Shown: positions 1 through 8,184, numbered from the stretch's first letter. The stretch is DNA of 47,859 nucleotides from Deltaproteobacteria bacterium (GCA_030694465.1 JAUXYJ010000101.1:1-47859), one strand, 5' to 3'. Program-made: numbers and translations. Notes: generated by a model from the sequence alone, not told the origin.

Positions 1-141
1 ACGCACGAGACCATGGATTTGATCGAATGGTCATCCTGGGAGATCTACTCACTTATGGCATCGATCAAGACGAGGTCCTTGATATTGTCCAAGACTTGGC
101 TGAAAATTGTCAGGCGAAGGTCGTTCTTGGAAATCACGACC
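1..141. repeat. Left copy of 141-bp terminal redundancy (circular junction)
   Basis: These 141 bases are identical to bases 47719-47859. An exact overlap of this size at both contig ends is what a de Bruijn assembler leaves when a circle closes on itself. The metallophosphoesterase gene runs through the join without a frame break, so the true molecule is a circle of 47,718 bp and this copy should be counted once. Confidence 0.95.
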
Positions 142-734
142 AGCTCTACCTAGACCTCGCGAAAGAACAACGCGAGTACTATGCGAGATTGCCGGAATGG
201 CTTCGCGAATCGATCGATCGAACCTATGATCGTCTTGATTCTGTAGGCTTTGCGAATCGATTTCCTTGGATTGAGTCTATCGAACAGGACTCCTGGTTGT
301 TCTCACATGCGAACCCATGGACCTATGGCAATTGGCGCTATCTCTACACCCCTGAGGACGCCCGAGAGGCTGCGGACTCTCTGCGATCTCGTGGTCTTTT
401 TGCAGGTGTATTTGGTCATACACACCGACGTCATGCCCTATCGTTTGATCATGTTGGCAGTAGATTGGGTGACTGTGTAGCGCTAGGAGACGACTGGACT
501 GTTGAGACAACCTCGCTGCAGACACTCGTTGTAAACCCTGGATCGATTGGACAGCCGAGACATCAAGATCTTCGGTCTACTTATCTTCGCATCGAGCAGC
601 ATGGATCACAGACAATGGGCTCATTGATCGGGGTAGCGTACGACGTGGATTCTCATCTGAGAGCTCTTCGTAGCAGTCATTTTACTGACCAAACTTGTGC
701 ACGACTCTGTCGTTTCTTTGAGCCGACATCCTAA
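1..734 (+). CDS. Metallophosphoesterase, YfcE/MJ0936-like (3' part; starts at 47652)
   Basis: This is the downstream part of a 266-residue calcineurin-like phosphoesterase whose ATG lies at 47652, before the circular junction. Seen across the join: LSDLHAN at residues 7-13, GDLL at 36-39, GNHD at 66-69, a SHAN segment near 124 and GHTH at 161-164. These are the metal-binding blocks of the small single-domain family that hydrolyses phosphomonoesters or diesters. An internal ATG at 27 is not the start, because it would remove the first metal-binding motif. The gene overlaps the upstream SDR gene by 4 nt (ATGA) and is 10 bp from the following glycosyltransferase, so it belongs to the polysaccharide operon that begins at 40547. 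Its substrate is unknown; a sugar phosphate or lipid-linked phosphate in glycan assembly is an inference from context. Confidence 0.85.
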   Translation, partial: ARDHGFDRMVILGDLLTYGIDQDEVLDIVQDLAENCQAKVVLGNHDQLYLDLAKEQREYYARLPEWLRESIDRTYDRLDSVGFANRFPWIESIEQDSWLFSHANPWTYGNWRYLYTPEDAREAADSLRSRGLFAGVFGHTHRRHALSFDHVGSRLGDCVALGDDWTVETTSLQTLVVNPGSIGQPRHQDLRSTYLRIEQHGSQTMGSLIGVAYDVDSHLRALRSSHFTDQTCARLCRFFEPTS

Positions 735-744
735 GAGAGACACC

Positions 745-1884
745 ATGCGAGTACTACATCTACTTACTGCCCTGGGTCATGGTGGCGCCGAAATTTGGCT
801 TCTCAACATGCTCAGATCTATCGATCGCAGTGTGTGCGCAATGGACTTTTGTCTTAAACTTCCTCAGGCAGGGACACTCGAGTCTGTCGCGATTGCGCAG
901 GGTGCGCGCACATTTCATGTGCCACTGCGGCCTTCTCATGTTGGCTATTTGACAGGTGTCCGAAATCTCCTCAGTGAGGGCAAGTACGATATCTTGCACA
1001 GTCATGAGTTTGTGTACTCAGGCCTGGGTGTCGCAGTCGCTCGATCGCTAAAAGTACCGGTGATTTGCACATTTCATCACTGGCAGTCACCTCCGGAGAC
1101 TGAACTAACCCGAATGCCTGTATTGCGTACAATTCGAGACGCATACGGCAAAGTAAGCATGCGATATTCGCTGACCCATGCGAACTATATTTCGGCGTTG
1201 TCCAATAAGGTGATGGAACATCATGTTCCGGATTGGCGTAGTAGCCACAACTGCAGAATGTTACGGCTGAGTACTGATATCCCAGAGCTCGCGAGATCGG
1301 ATGATCGCCGGGATTTTCGTACTGAGAATCGCATAGGTGAAGAGGACCCTGTGATCCTTCACGTAGGTCGATTTATCGAACAGAAGAATCACGCTGGTGT
1401 GCTCGGCGTATTTCGAAGAGTGTTAGACCGCATCCCTTCGGCCAAGCTAGTCTTGCTTGGTCACGGACCGCTCAAGGACTCGGTGATGAAGCAGATTGCG
1501 ACCATGGGAATTGAGACCTCGGTTCGCTATCTTGGGCTCCGCAATGATGTCCCTCGCATCATGACCATGAGTGATGTCTTTCTGTTTCCATCACTTGATG
1601 AGGGTTTCGGACTCGCTGCGCTTGAAGCCAATGCGGCAGGTCTCCCCGTTGTGGGAAGCTTGATCGATGGCTTGCGCGAAGCCGTCGTCAACGAAGAGAC
1701 AGCGATGCTGTTTCCTGTGAGGGATGTGCCCGCGATGGCGGACGCCGTAGTGACACTCTTGCTCGACAGCTCAAAGCGTTACGCCATGGGCCAGGCAGGG
1801 AGGCTCCGTGCGCGGACTACCTATTCTCACGAAGCCAGCGCGTCGCGATTGCTCGAGTTGTACAACGAAGTGCTCACTCGATAG
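745..1884 (+). CDS. GT4-family glycosyltransferase (EpsF-like), paralogue of 28826-29980
   Basis: Predicted GT-B fold retaining glycosyltransferase of 379 residues that would add a sugar from an NDP donor to the growing repeat unit at the cytoplasmic membrane face. The N-terminal acceptor domain begins MRVLHLLTALGHGGAE. The C-terminal donor domain has HVGRFIEQKNH near 206-216 and the GT4 EX7E motif, Glu286 and Glu294, in EGFGLAALE. The start at 745 is preferred over an in-frame ATG at 697 because the paralogue begins with the same residues. It is the last gene of the rightward operon, 10 bp after the metallophosphoesterase, and ends 12 bp before the convergent legB-like gene. It resembles the second GT4 over its whole length. 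Donor and acceptor cannot be told from sequence. Confidence 0.9.
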   Translation: MRVLHLLTALGHGGAEIWLLNMLRSIDRSVCAMDFCLKLPQAGTLESVAIAQGARTFHVPLRPSHVGYLTGVRNLLSEGKYDILHSHEFVYSGLGVAVARSLKVPVICTFHHWQSPPETELTRMPVLRTIRDAYGKVSMRYSLTHANYISALSNKVMEHHVPDWRSSHNCRMLRLSTDIPELARSDDRRDFRTENRIGEEDPVILHVGRFIEQKNHAGVLGVFRRVLDRIPSAKLVLLGHGPLKDSVMKQIATMGIETSVRYLGLRNDVPRIMTMSDVFLFPSLDEGFGLAALEANAAGLPVVGSLIDGLREAVVNEETAMLFPVRDVPAMADAVVTLLLDSSKRYAMGQAGRLRARTTYSHEASASRLLELYNEVLTR

Positions 1885-1896
1885 TCTTCGGTGTCT

Positions 1897-2895
1897 CTAC
1901 AAGTGTAGATAGTCTGTTCGGTACAGCGCTGGATTCGCCTGGATAAATTCAGCTGTCTGACGAAGCCCGTCTTCGAGTGTGACGACGGCTTCCCATTGGA
2001 GTCTCTCGCGGGCGAGCGTTGGATCTGACTCGAGGATCATCACTTCGCTAGCGTTGGGACGCATGCGTCTGGGGTCGTGTCGTACCTGCGCTCGATGGTT
2101 TGTGACTTTGCATGCCATCTCAAACAGATCGCCAATGGATACCGCGCGACCAGTCCCGAGTTGGATCACTTCGCCTTCGACGTTGGGAGCAACCGCCGCA
2201 CGAATAAAGCCATGGACCGTATCTGAGACAAACGTGAGGTCGCGCTTTGGATCAAGCCGACCGAGCTCGATCTCGTCGCGTCTTGCGAGAAGCTGCGCGA
2301 GCATAGTTGGGAGAACTGCACGTGTGCTCTGTCGTGGCCCATAGGTGTTAAACGGCCTGAGAATTACCACAGGAAGTTCGTAACTTGCGTGCCAGGCGAG
2401 CGCTAATTGGTCTGCCGCGACTTTTGTAGCCGCGTAGGGTGACTGTGCCTGCAGCGGGTGGGTCTCTCGGATAGGTGTGTGCTTCGGTGTGCCATAAACT
2501 TCACTGGTGGAAGTATGAACGACTCTTGAGGTTCCGGCGCGGCGTGCGCCCTCGAGCACGTTGATCGTCCCTCGCACGTTGGTCTCAACAAAGGACTCTG
2601 GGGCTACATACGAGTAGGGGATCGCGATCAGAGCCGCGAGGTGAAAGACAACATCAGTAGCGCGGCATGCGTCTTCGACTAAGCGCGCATCGCGGACGTC
2701 TCCAAGACGGACATCCAGCGAGGATCTCACGTCAGGAGAAGCGTGATCGAGCCATCCCCAAGAGCCGTGAGAATTGTAGAGGCAGAACGCGCGGACTTTT
2801 GCGCCGAGCGCGACGAGCTGTTCGCACAAGTGGCTGCCGATGAACCCATCAGCGCCTGTGACCAGGACGGTCTTTCCGTAAAGTGGGTGATTCAT
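1897..2895 (-). CDS. legB: NDP-GlcNAc 4,6-dehydratase, LegB family
   Basis: Extended short-chain dehydrogenase of 332 residues. The Rossmann motif TGADGFIG is at residues 13-20, the sugar-nucleotide dehydratase signature STSEVYG is at 129-135, and the Tyr154/Lys158 pair lies in SPYAATK. The segments SWGWLDH, AALIAIPYSY and RPFNTYGPRQS are characteristic of LegB, the retaining 4,6-dehydratase that starts legionaminic acid synthesis (GDP-GlcNAc in Campylobacter, UDP-linked in others). The start codon overlaps the stop of the upstream ptmE-like gene by 4 nt, indicating translational coupling. No LegC, LegG or LegI was recognised, so the 4-keto product may instead feed the EpsN-like aminotransferase at 25636. 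Family assignment is firm; the nucleotide on the substrate is inferred from the ptmE neighbour. Confidence 0.88.
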   Translation of the reverse strand: MNHPLYGKTVLVTGADGFIGSHLCEQLVALGAKVRAFCLYNSHGSWGWLDHASPDVRSSLDVRLGDVRDARLVEDACRATDVVFHLAALIAIPYSYVAPESFVETNVRGTINVLEGARRAGTSRVVHTSTSEVYGTPKHTPIRETHPLQAQSPYAATKVAADQLALAWHASYELPVVILRPFNTYGPRQSTRAVLPTMLAQLLARRDEIELGRLDPKRDLTFVSDTVHGFIRAAVAPNVEGEVIQLGTGRAVSIGDLFEMACKVTNHRAQVRHDPRRMRPNASEVMILESDPTLARERLQWEAVVTLEDGLRQTAEFIQANPALYRTDYLHL

Positions 2896-3938
2896 CGGTG
2901 ATTGGTCTCTCCGCGGGCATGTAGCAGCCGCTCTCGTTGCCCGACATCAATCCAGTCGTCGACGATTTCGAAGCTCTGGACGCGCTCGTTGTTCTGCAAA
3001 CACTCTTCGAGTAGCGCAGGTAGCGCGTGCTCTTGGGCCTTGGGGACCCGCGCAACGACGTGCGGTTCGAGCACATAAACACCTGTGTTTACGAGCTTCG
3101 AGAGCGCTGGCTTTTCTTCCATTTGCACCACACGACTGTCTCTTACTTCGACACATCCAAAGGGGACTACGTGCAGATAGCGTCGTACACCGAGCGTCGC
3201 AGCGGCACCCGAGCGCTGGTGCTCATCAAGCATGTCGCCGATGCGAGCCTGCGTAATGAGGTCACCGTTCATGACCACAAGCGGCGCGACGGGAGGCTCG
3301 GGCAAAAGTGCAAGAGCACCGCCAGTCCCGAGGGGGGTCTCTTCGCGAAGATAGCGAATGTCGACACCAAGCCGAGAGCCGTCGCCAAAGTGGCTCTCGA
3401 TCACCGACCCGAGATAGTGAACGGCGAGGTAAATTCTACGGATTCCGTGGCTGGCTAAGAGCAGAACGATGCGCTCTAAGATAGGCTTTCCAGCGACCGG
3501 GAGCATCGGTTTAGGCAACGTGTCTGTGAGCGGCCCTAAGCGAGCGCCACGACCACCACACATCACCACCGCCCAATTATTGCGTGGCAAAACACCAACC
3601 ATCGCGTGCTGTAGATGAACCCCGACGAGCTGCTCGTCCGACGTGACAATGGGCAGAGCCATCAGGCCACGGCTCTGCATAAGATCAACAGCCTCTGCGC
3701 GATCGGCCTCGGGAGAGACACGAAGGCAGCTGCGATCTACAAACTCCGCGAGCGGATGATCCAGCGAGTAATCTCCCAGCAGGATCTCGTGCAGCTGGGT
3801 GTCTGTCATGACACCGACAAAGCGCGTGTCTTCAACTACGAGCGCGACACGGAGTTTGCGTTCACTGAGCGTGCGCAAGACATCTCGTAGAGTTGCGGAC
3901 AGCGACACTGTCAGTTGTGCAAGAGTGTCCTTGGTCAT
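2892..3938 (-). CDS. ptmE: CBS-domain sugar-1-phosphate nucleotidyltransferase, PtmE-like
   Basis: Predicted to join a hexosamine-1-phosphate to a nucleotide; PtmE of Campylobacter makes GDP-GlcN for the legionaminic pathway. The 348-residue protein has two CBS repeats (roughly 14-60 and 70-118), which usually bind adenosine or guanosine nucleotides and tune activity. A nucleotidyltransferase domain follows, with GGRGARLGPLT at 128-138, KPMLPVAGKP at 143-152 and a MNGDL metal-site motif. The start at 3938 is chosen because PtmE proteins open just before the first CBS strand; an ATG at 4100 would add 54 unrelated residues. No strong ribosome binding site is visible at either start. It overlaps legB by 4 nt, making a two-gene leftward operon convergent with the GT4 gene. 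Confidence 0.82.
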   Translation of the reverse strand: MTKDTLAQLTVSLSATLRDVLRTLSERKLRVALVVEDTRFVGVMTDTQLHEILLGDYSLDHPLAEFVDRSCLRVSPEADRAEAVDLMQSRGLMALPIVTSDEQLVGVHLQHAMVGVLPRNNWAVVMCGGRGARLGPLTDTLPKPMLPVAGKPILERIVLLLASHGIRRIYLAVHYLGSVIESHFGDGSRLGVDIRYLREETPLGTGGALALLPEPPVAPLVVMNGDLITQARIGDMLDEHQRSGAAATLGVRRYLHVVPFGCVEVRDSRVVQMEEKPALSKLVNTGVYVLEPHVVARVPKAQEHALPALLEECLQNNERVQSFEIVDDWIDVGQRERLLHARGETNHR

Positions 3939-4201
3939 GGCGAGGCGCTGTATACACAATGCGCTGGCTGGGTGACCTAGCGACGATGGACAGAGAGTGA
4001 CTGAGGACAATCTGTACTCAGGGTGTTCAGTAGTCCCTCGGAGGGTTAACAGTCGCTCAGGCAATAGGCGCTCCAATGGCGGCAGGTAAGAGAGAACCAC
4101 CTGGGATGCACACTGGTGTCTTTAGGCGCCTTCTAGAGGCCTTCTAGGGGCTCCAGAGGCCAAGCTAGAAGCGTAGACGTGGTGACTGCTCTGCTTGTCT
4201 C

Positions 4202-4279
4202 CCCGTCCTTGAGGACGGGAACCTTACGGGCGTGGGCGAGCGTGCTCGCGAGCACACGCACTGAGAGGAAACCTCTCAG
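4202..4279. other. Cluster of three hairpins/palindromes beside the iterons (candidate origin structure)
   Basis: Three perfect dyads lie within 78 bp. The first is a 7-bp stem CCCGTCC/GGACGGG with a TTGA loop (4202-4219). The second is a 14-bp palindrome GTGCTCGCGAGCAC (4242-4255). The third has 8-bp arms CTGAGAGG/CCTCTCAG around AAA (4261-4279). None has a terminator T-run. Their position 66 bp before the first iteron-like copy suggests an origin element. The first hairpin also resembles the subterminal hairpins of IS200/IS605 elements, but no tnpA or tnpB is present. Confidence 0.5.
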
Positions 4280-4344
4280 AAGGACAAATCGGTCGAAATT
4301 CGTGAATAGTTTCCATGGCATAGCGAGGTGCTTCCCGCAATGTC

Positions 4345-4534
4345 TGCCGGAAAATGATACTTTTTCCCGAAATGTCTGCCGGTTTTTGATACCAGCCCTG
4401 TAAATCCACAGGGTGTGCCGGTTTTTGATACCAATGAGACCACAGGGTGTGCCGGTTTTTGATACCAAGCTCCCGAAATGTCTGCCGGTTTTTGATACCA
4501 AGTCGGTCCACGAGGTGTGCCGGTTTTTGATACC
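4345..4534. repeat. Iteron array, five perfect 17-bp direct repeats (candidate oriV)
   Basis: TGCCGGTTTTTGATACC occurs perfectly at 4377, 4416, 4450, 4483 and 4518. A degenerate copy (TGCCGGAAAATGATAC) is at 4345, and a half copy (CGAAATGATACC) is near 4555. Spacing is 32-39 bp, about three helical turns or slightly more. The left flank alternates between CCGAAATGTC and a GGTG-type sequence. The array lies 150 bp beyond the 3' end of the putative initiator gene, as iterons of Rep-controlled plasmids often lie next to rep. The remaining non-coding DNA on either side (3939-4201 and 4535-4684) shows nothing else convincing. An alternative is a relic insertion-sequence end with several transposase-binding repeats. 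Confidence 0.7.
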
Positions 4535-4684
4535 GCAACCTGGGCTGAATCCCCCGAAATGATACCAGTTTCTGTCTACTGAGCTCGTTGACGCGCGTGG
4601 CGGAATCGGGCCGGATTCCATTGAAAAGCCTCACACCTCGTGTGTGTGCGCTTGTCGGCGGCCTTTGGTGAACAGGGCCACGAG

Positions 4685-6487
4685 TCAGTGCTGAGCCAGG
4701 ATGGCCTTGCGGATGGAGGGTCCGAGAGCCGCTTTTGGGTTGCGTTCGGCGCGTTTGATCGTGATGAGACTGACCCCAAGCTCGCGTGCTGTCATGGATT
4801 GAGACCAGCCCTTGAGGCTTCGCCATTGGACGAGCTCTTCACCCGTCAGGACAGAGGGCGGTGGTGGGACTTCGTGGGGTCTTAACCCGTGCAATGTTCG
4901 CTCGCGAGCGAGCTGCGGTGGATAGAGTCTGCAGGCGCCATCCAGAGTCCAAGGGCTCTCGTCCCATTCGTAGTGGCCGAGGCCACCACGTGTTTGCAGC
5001 TCATCGAGGTTGTTGCGGAGCGTGTCCCAGGAGCGCTTAGGATCATGCTTTGAGTAGCGAATTCCCGCGGCGCTGAGCAAGCTAGCGCCTTTGAGAATAC
5101 AGTAATCCTGTCGGCCAAGATCCCAGCGCCAGCGCATGGGCAGGATCAATCCCAGCACAATCGCGTAAGGAAACTTGCTGTGATCGATCTGTGCGAGCTC
5201 GACTGGAGCAGGGTACCAAGCGGTGCCAAGTTCACCAGTCTCAGGATTGCGTACACCCCGGTAGAGCCAGGAATTTACCCGGAGTTCCATCCCTTCGAGG
5301 GACCACTCGGAGCCGTGAAGTGCGTCGTATTTTGTAGTCGCAGTGATCAAGGGCGCGCGGGCGCGGAGCTTTCCGTCGGGTGCATACACTGCGAGCTCGA
5401 GCCGTGTGAGCATCTCGACTTGGGCCGCGACGCGCTTGCGAACTTCGGGATCTCGGCGGTTGCGCTCTGCGTATCCAAGCGCGTTTAAGTGTGCCTCAAG
5501 AGACCATCGAACAGAGCCCGTGCGACCGCCCTCGACAGAGAGCAACCGTTGCATCACCGCCCAGTGCCGAATGCCCTCGGCGCCCTGCCATTGTTGCAGC
5601 GTGCGGATGACGGCGTCCTGCAGATTTCCAGCGCTTCCGGCCTGGTTGTCTTCAGGTGCGTACGGCAACGTGAGCTGAACCGCGCGGCCATCTGGCGCGA
5701 GAATTTCTAGTCGATCGATCGCGTTGGGGCCGTCGCCGTCGAGCTTTCGTCGAAAGCGCTTCTCGTTGCGTCGACCGAGGTTCTTTGGGAGATCTCGCCA
5801 TCCAGACATGAGCTCGTGGTGTGGTTGTGTTGCGTCGACCGCGATCACTGGCCTAGCCAAATCGCGCTCGATTGCGCGCCACGCTACGAAGGCTCTCGCC
5901 GCGAGTGATGCACGAAAGAACAGCGCAGACGAAGCACCATCGGTAGGTCCACCTAGCGCGAGCGCGATGGCCTCTTTGCGGACACGCTCGCCGGCTTGGT
6001 CTCGGCTCAGACTCGCTGCAGATTTGCTGCGAGATTTGACATTTGGCTCATCGGGTTCGAATCCGAAATTTGCGCGAATGAGCGCACAAATCCGCGCGGC
6101 GAGCTCTTGATCAGGCGCTTGAGTCTCGAGCCACTGGACTACCTCGCGCGGCGACGCATCCGCGGGCCAACGAAGGTCGATTTCACGTGCGCCGAGGTCT
6201 TGTCTCACCCGCAGTTGCATCTCTGGATCAAGCGCTTCGTTCTTGAGCAAGAGCGTCTCGGGAGAGAGCACCCAAGAGCGCTCTCCGTACTCGATCACGA
6301 CCTCCGCGGAGTCCATCGCGTTGTTCGCATTGGCAGAAGTGACCGCGTCGGATCGCACGCCCTGAAGCAACAATCGCTCGACCACCGCTGGCAATCGGTT
6401 CTGCGGAACAACAGGCCGAACCCAATACACAAGCCCCGCCGCGTCGAGATAGACCGTGATGCTCCGAGTCTTGAGCGTGGGTGTCAC
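4685..6487 (-). CDS. Putative plasmid replication initiator with C-terminal HTH
   Basis: The 600-residue product does not match a replication family I can name. What is visible: a C-terminal XRE-type helix-turn-helix of about 45 residues (LTGEELVQWRS...ELGVSLITIKRAERNP), a preceding basic helical stretch (KRSWDTLRNNLDELQ) that could be a winged helix, and a mostly alpha-helical middle part. The GTG at 6487 is taken as start because it overlaps the helicase stop as GTGA; upstream in-frame codons lie inside the helicase gene. Its place as third gene after an RHH regulator and a DnaB helicase, with an iteron array just downstream, is the main reason for the Rep call. It would bind the iterons and load the helicase. 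It could alternatively be an accessory replication or transcription factor. Confidence 0.6.
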   Translation of the reverse strand: MTPTLKTRSITVYLDAAGLVYWVRPVVPQNRLPAVVERLLLQGVRSDAVTSANANNAMDSAEVVIEYGERSWVLSPETLLLKNEALDPEMQLRVRQDLGAREIDLRWPADASPREVVQWLETQAPDQELAARICALIRANFGFEPDEPNVKSRSKSAASLSRDQAGERVRKEAIALALGGPTDGASSALFFRASLAARAFVAWRAIERDLARPVIAVDATQPHHELMSGWRDLPKNLGRRNEKRFRRKLDGDGPNAIDRLEILAPDGRAVQLTLPYAPEDNQAGSAGNLQDAVIRTLQQWQGAEGIRHWAVMQRLLSVEGGRTGSVRWSLEAHLNALGYAERNRRDPEVRKRVAAQVEMLTRLELAVYAPDGKLRARAPLITATTKYDALHGSEWSLEGMELRVNSWLYRGVRNPETGELGTAWYPAPVELAQIDHSKFPYAIVLGLILPMRWRWDLGRQDYCILKGASLLSAAGIRYSKHDPKRSWDTLRNNLDELQTRGGLGHYEWDESPWTLDGACRLYPPQLARERTLHGLRPHEVPPPPSVLTGEELVQWRSLKGWSQSMTARELGVSLITIKRAERNPKAALGPSIRKAILAQH

Positions 6488-7818
6488 AGATAGACTCCGC
6501 CGTCTCGCCCACGCGCATTGTCTCCGGGCGCGTGTTCGTCCTCGAAAGACACCCCAGTCCATCGCAAGGGGATCCGTCCGGTGTGTCCATAGCGGTTCTT
6601 TGCGAGCACCAGCACACGTCGCGTGGGGTCGTCTTGGGGTTGGCCCTTCGCGAGCACCAGAACCCCATCGGCGGCATACTCGATTTCGCCAGATTCTTTG
6701 CCCATGCCAACGAGATCCGCGGGATCTTTTGCAGGGTCATTCACAAGCTCGCCATAGTTCGCGCGGGCTGTGCTCGAGAGCACAATCACGACCGCGCCAA
6801 GATCGCGCGCGATGGCCCTCGCTGCGTAGGACACACGGGCGACGCCAACGCGTGGCTCTTCGCCTACTTTTCCAGCGCACAATTGCAGGTAATCGAGCAC
6901 CACGAGCTGGGGCCTCAGCGCCCACGCGCGTGAGACCAGCGCCTCGATGCCGTAGCCGTACGGAGCACCACACTCGGTGTGCAATGGGAGATCACGTACC
7001 TCGCGTTCGGCGCGTGAAATCGCACGATGAAGCTCGGTCTCGTTGAGTGCCCCACGGAGCAGCGCGCTCCACGAAATCCCGGCGACCGACGCGAACACAC
7101 GGGCAGCGAGGTCTCTTCGAGAGAGCTCAAGCGCGAGATAGAGCGCGCGTTGACCACGTCGTGCTGCGTGGGTCGCGATTTGGACGGCCCACTGAGATTT
7201 TCCAGAGCCAGTAGAGCCCACGAGCACGTACATCCCGGGCCACAAGCCTGTGCCCCCGAGCATCGAGTCCAGCGCGGGCCACGGCGTGCTCATCGCCGTC
7301 TCGCGCCCACTCGCGCGGGCAGTCGCAGTGTTAAACAGCTCGTCGAGGTCGCTTCCGACCGTAGCTGCTTGATCTCCTCGCGCCGGATGAGCTGAAAATG
7401 TCTTCGACAGATCAGCCCATACGGTCTCGATTGGCTCGTGATTTCGCAGGCGATGCGCAGCAGCCTCGGCGGCGTCAATCTCACGACGACGCAGCGCATG
7501 AGACGAAACAATCCGCGCGTACGCTCCAATGTTTTGTACCGACGCGACCGCTTCGGTGAGCTCGCCGAGATAGCGCAGGCCACCGACCGCGTTAAGTCTC
7601 CCGCGTTGCCTTAGTTTTGCCGCGAGCGTGACGACATCCGTGGGCTCCTGTCCGCTGCGTAAATCCCGCAGTGTTTCGAGAATAGACGCGTGGCCTGGGT
7701 GATAGAAATCGGCTGGAGACAGATCCGCGATGGTTCCAAAACATGTCTCATCCATGAGCAGCGCGCCGAGCACTGCGCGCTCAGCCTCGAGATCATGTGG
7801 AGGGGGTCGTGTGGTCAC
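6484..7818 (-). CDS. dnaB: Plasmid-encoded replicative DNA helicase, DnaB family
   Basis: Hexameric 5'-3' helicase that would unwind the plasmid at its origin. In the 444 residues, an N-terminal DnaB domain (about 8-105, with ERAVLGALLMD) is followed by a RecA-like C-terminal domain with Walker A GSTGSGKS at 201-208 and Walker B LVVLDYLQL at 305-313. A C-terminal basic KNRYGHTG segment matches the DnaB/DnaC-type KNRxGxTG motif. It starts with an ATGA overlap on the RHH gene and ends with a GTGA overlap on the initiator, so the three genes are one coupled operon. Carrying its own helicase suggests that the plasmid does not depend wholly on host DnaB loading. Confidence 0.92.
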   Translation of the reverse strand: MTTRPPPHDLEAERAVLGALLMDETCFGTIADLSPADFYHPGHASILETLRDLRSGQEPTDVVTLAAKLRQRGRLNAVGGLRYLGELTEAVASVQNIGAYARIVSSHALRRREIDAAEAAAHRLRNHEPIETVWADLSKTFSAHPARGDQAATVGSDLDELFNTATARASGRETAMSTPWPALDSMLGGTGLWPGMYVLVGSTGSGKSQWAVQIATHAARRGQRALYLALELSRRDLAARVFASVAGISWSALLRGALNETELHRAISRAEREVRDLPLHTECGAPYGYGIEALVSRAWALRPQLVVLDYLQLCAGKVGEEPRVGVARVSYAARAIARDLGAVVIVLSSTARANYGELVNDPAKDPADLVGMGKESGEIEYAADGVLVLAKGQPQDDPTRRVLVLAKNRYGHTGRIPLRWTGVSFEDEHAPGDNARGRDGGVYL

Positions 7819-8051
7819 TGTGAGTCTCCCTCGCGCTCGATGTGCTCGAGGCCTGTCATCAGCGCGATTCGCAGCGCATCGGCTCGCGAAAGTGAGAGAC
7901 CAGGGCGAGACAGTCGACGCGCGAGCGCCTCGAGGCGCGCTACGACATGAGGCTCAAAACGAACCGCGAGCTGCACCGTGCTGGTGTCTGTCGTAGGCGT
8001 CGTGACGGGTAAGACTTTGGCTGCCGGAGCGCGTTTACTGCGTTGATTCAT
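7815..8051 (-). CDS. Ribbon-helix-helix regulator of the replication operon
   Basis: Small DNA-binding protein of 78 residues with a CopG/Arc-like RHH fold: strand TVQLAVRFE (25-33), helix PHVVARLEALARRLS and helix SRADALRIALMTGLEHIE. The ATG at 8051 is preferred over 8198 because the longer form would translate two palindromic operator sites (8073-8122). RHH proteins bind such operators as dimers. It is first in a three-gene leftward operon (RHH, DnaB, initiator) with 4-nt overlaps. It probably represses its own promoter and so sets copy number; this is inferred from gene order and the operators. Confidence 0.75.
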   Translation of the reverse strand: MNQRSKRAPAAKVLPVTTPTTDTSTVQLAVRFEPHVVARLEALARRLSRPGLSLSRADALRIALMTGLEHIEREGDSQ

Positions 8052-8072
8052 AGGTTGCTTTGCCGCGGCGAT

Positions 8073-8122
8073 TGTATCCCACTGGGATGCACCAGTGAAC
8101 ACTGCATCCCAGTGGGATGCAG
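8073..8122. promoter_or_regulatory. Paired palindromic operators upstream of the replication operon
   Basis: Two near-identical dyads lie with centres 30 bp apart. Site 2 (8102-8122) is perfect: arms CTGCATCCCA and TGGGATGCAG around one base. Site 1 (8073-8091) has arms TGTATCCCA and TGGGATGCA with one mismatch. Between them is a smaller dyad CAGTG-AA-CACTG (8093-8104). They lie 21 bp before the RHH start codon, on about the same helix face, as expected for an autoregulatory operator. Confidence 0.7.
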
Positions 8123-8184
8123 CTGAGATATCTGAGTTCACAGAATCGCCCGATGGGTCTCTTACAGCGCGCGAGTTCGTGACG

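Noticed and set aside
4202..4219. Rho-independent terminator or TnpB guide-RNA hairpin
   Set aside because: No T-run follows the stem, and no tnpA or tnpB gene exists on the circle.
4345..4534. CRISPR array
   Set aside because: Repeats are only 17 bp, spacers are 16-22 bp and partly repeat each other, and no cas gene is present.
4133..4826. Minus-strand open frames of 162 and 200 codons with repeated WYQKPAH/GIKNRHT-like peptides
   Set aside because: They are translations of the 17-bp iterons and of the 3' end of the initiator gene in other frames; the peptide repeat only mirrors the DNA repeat.
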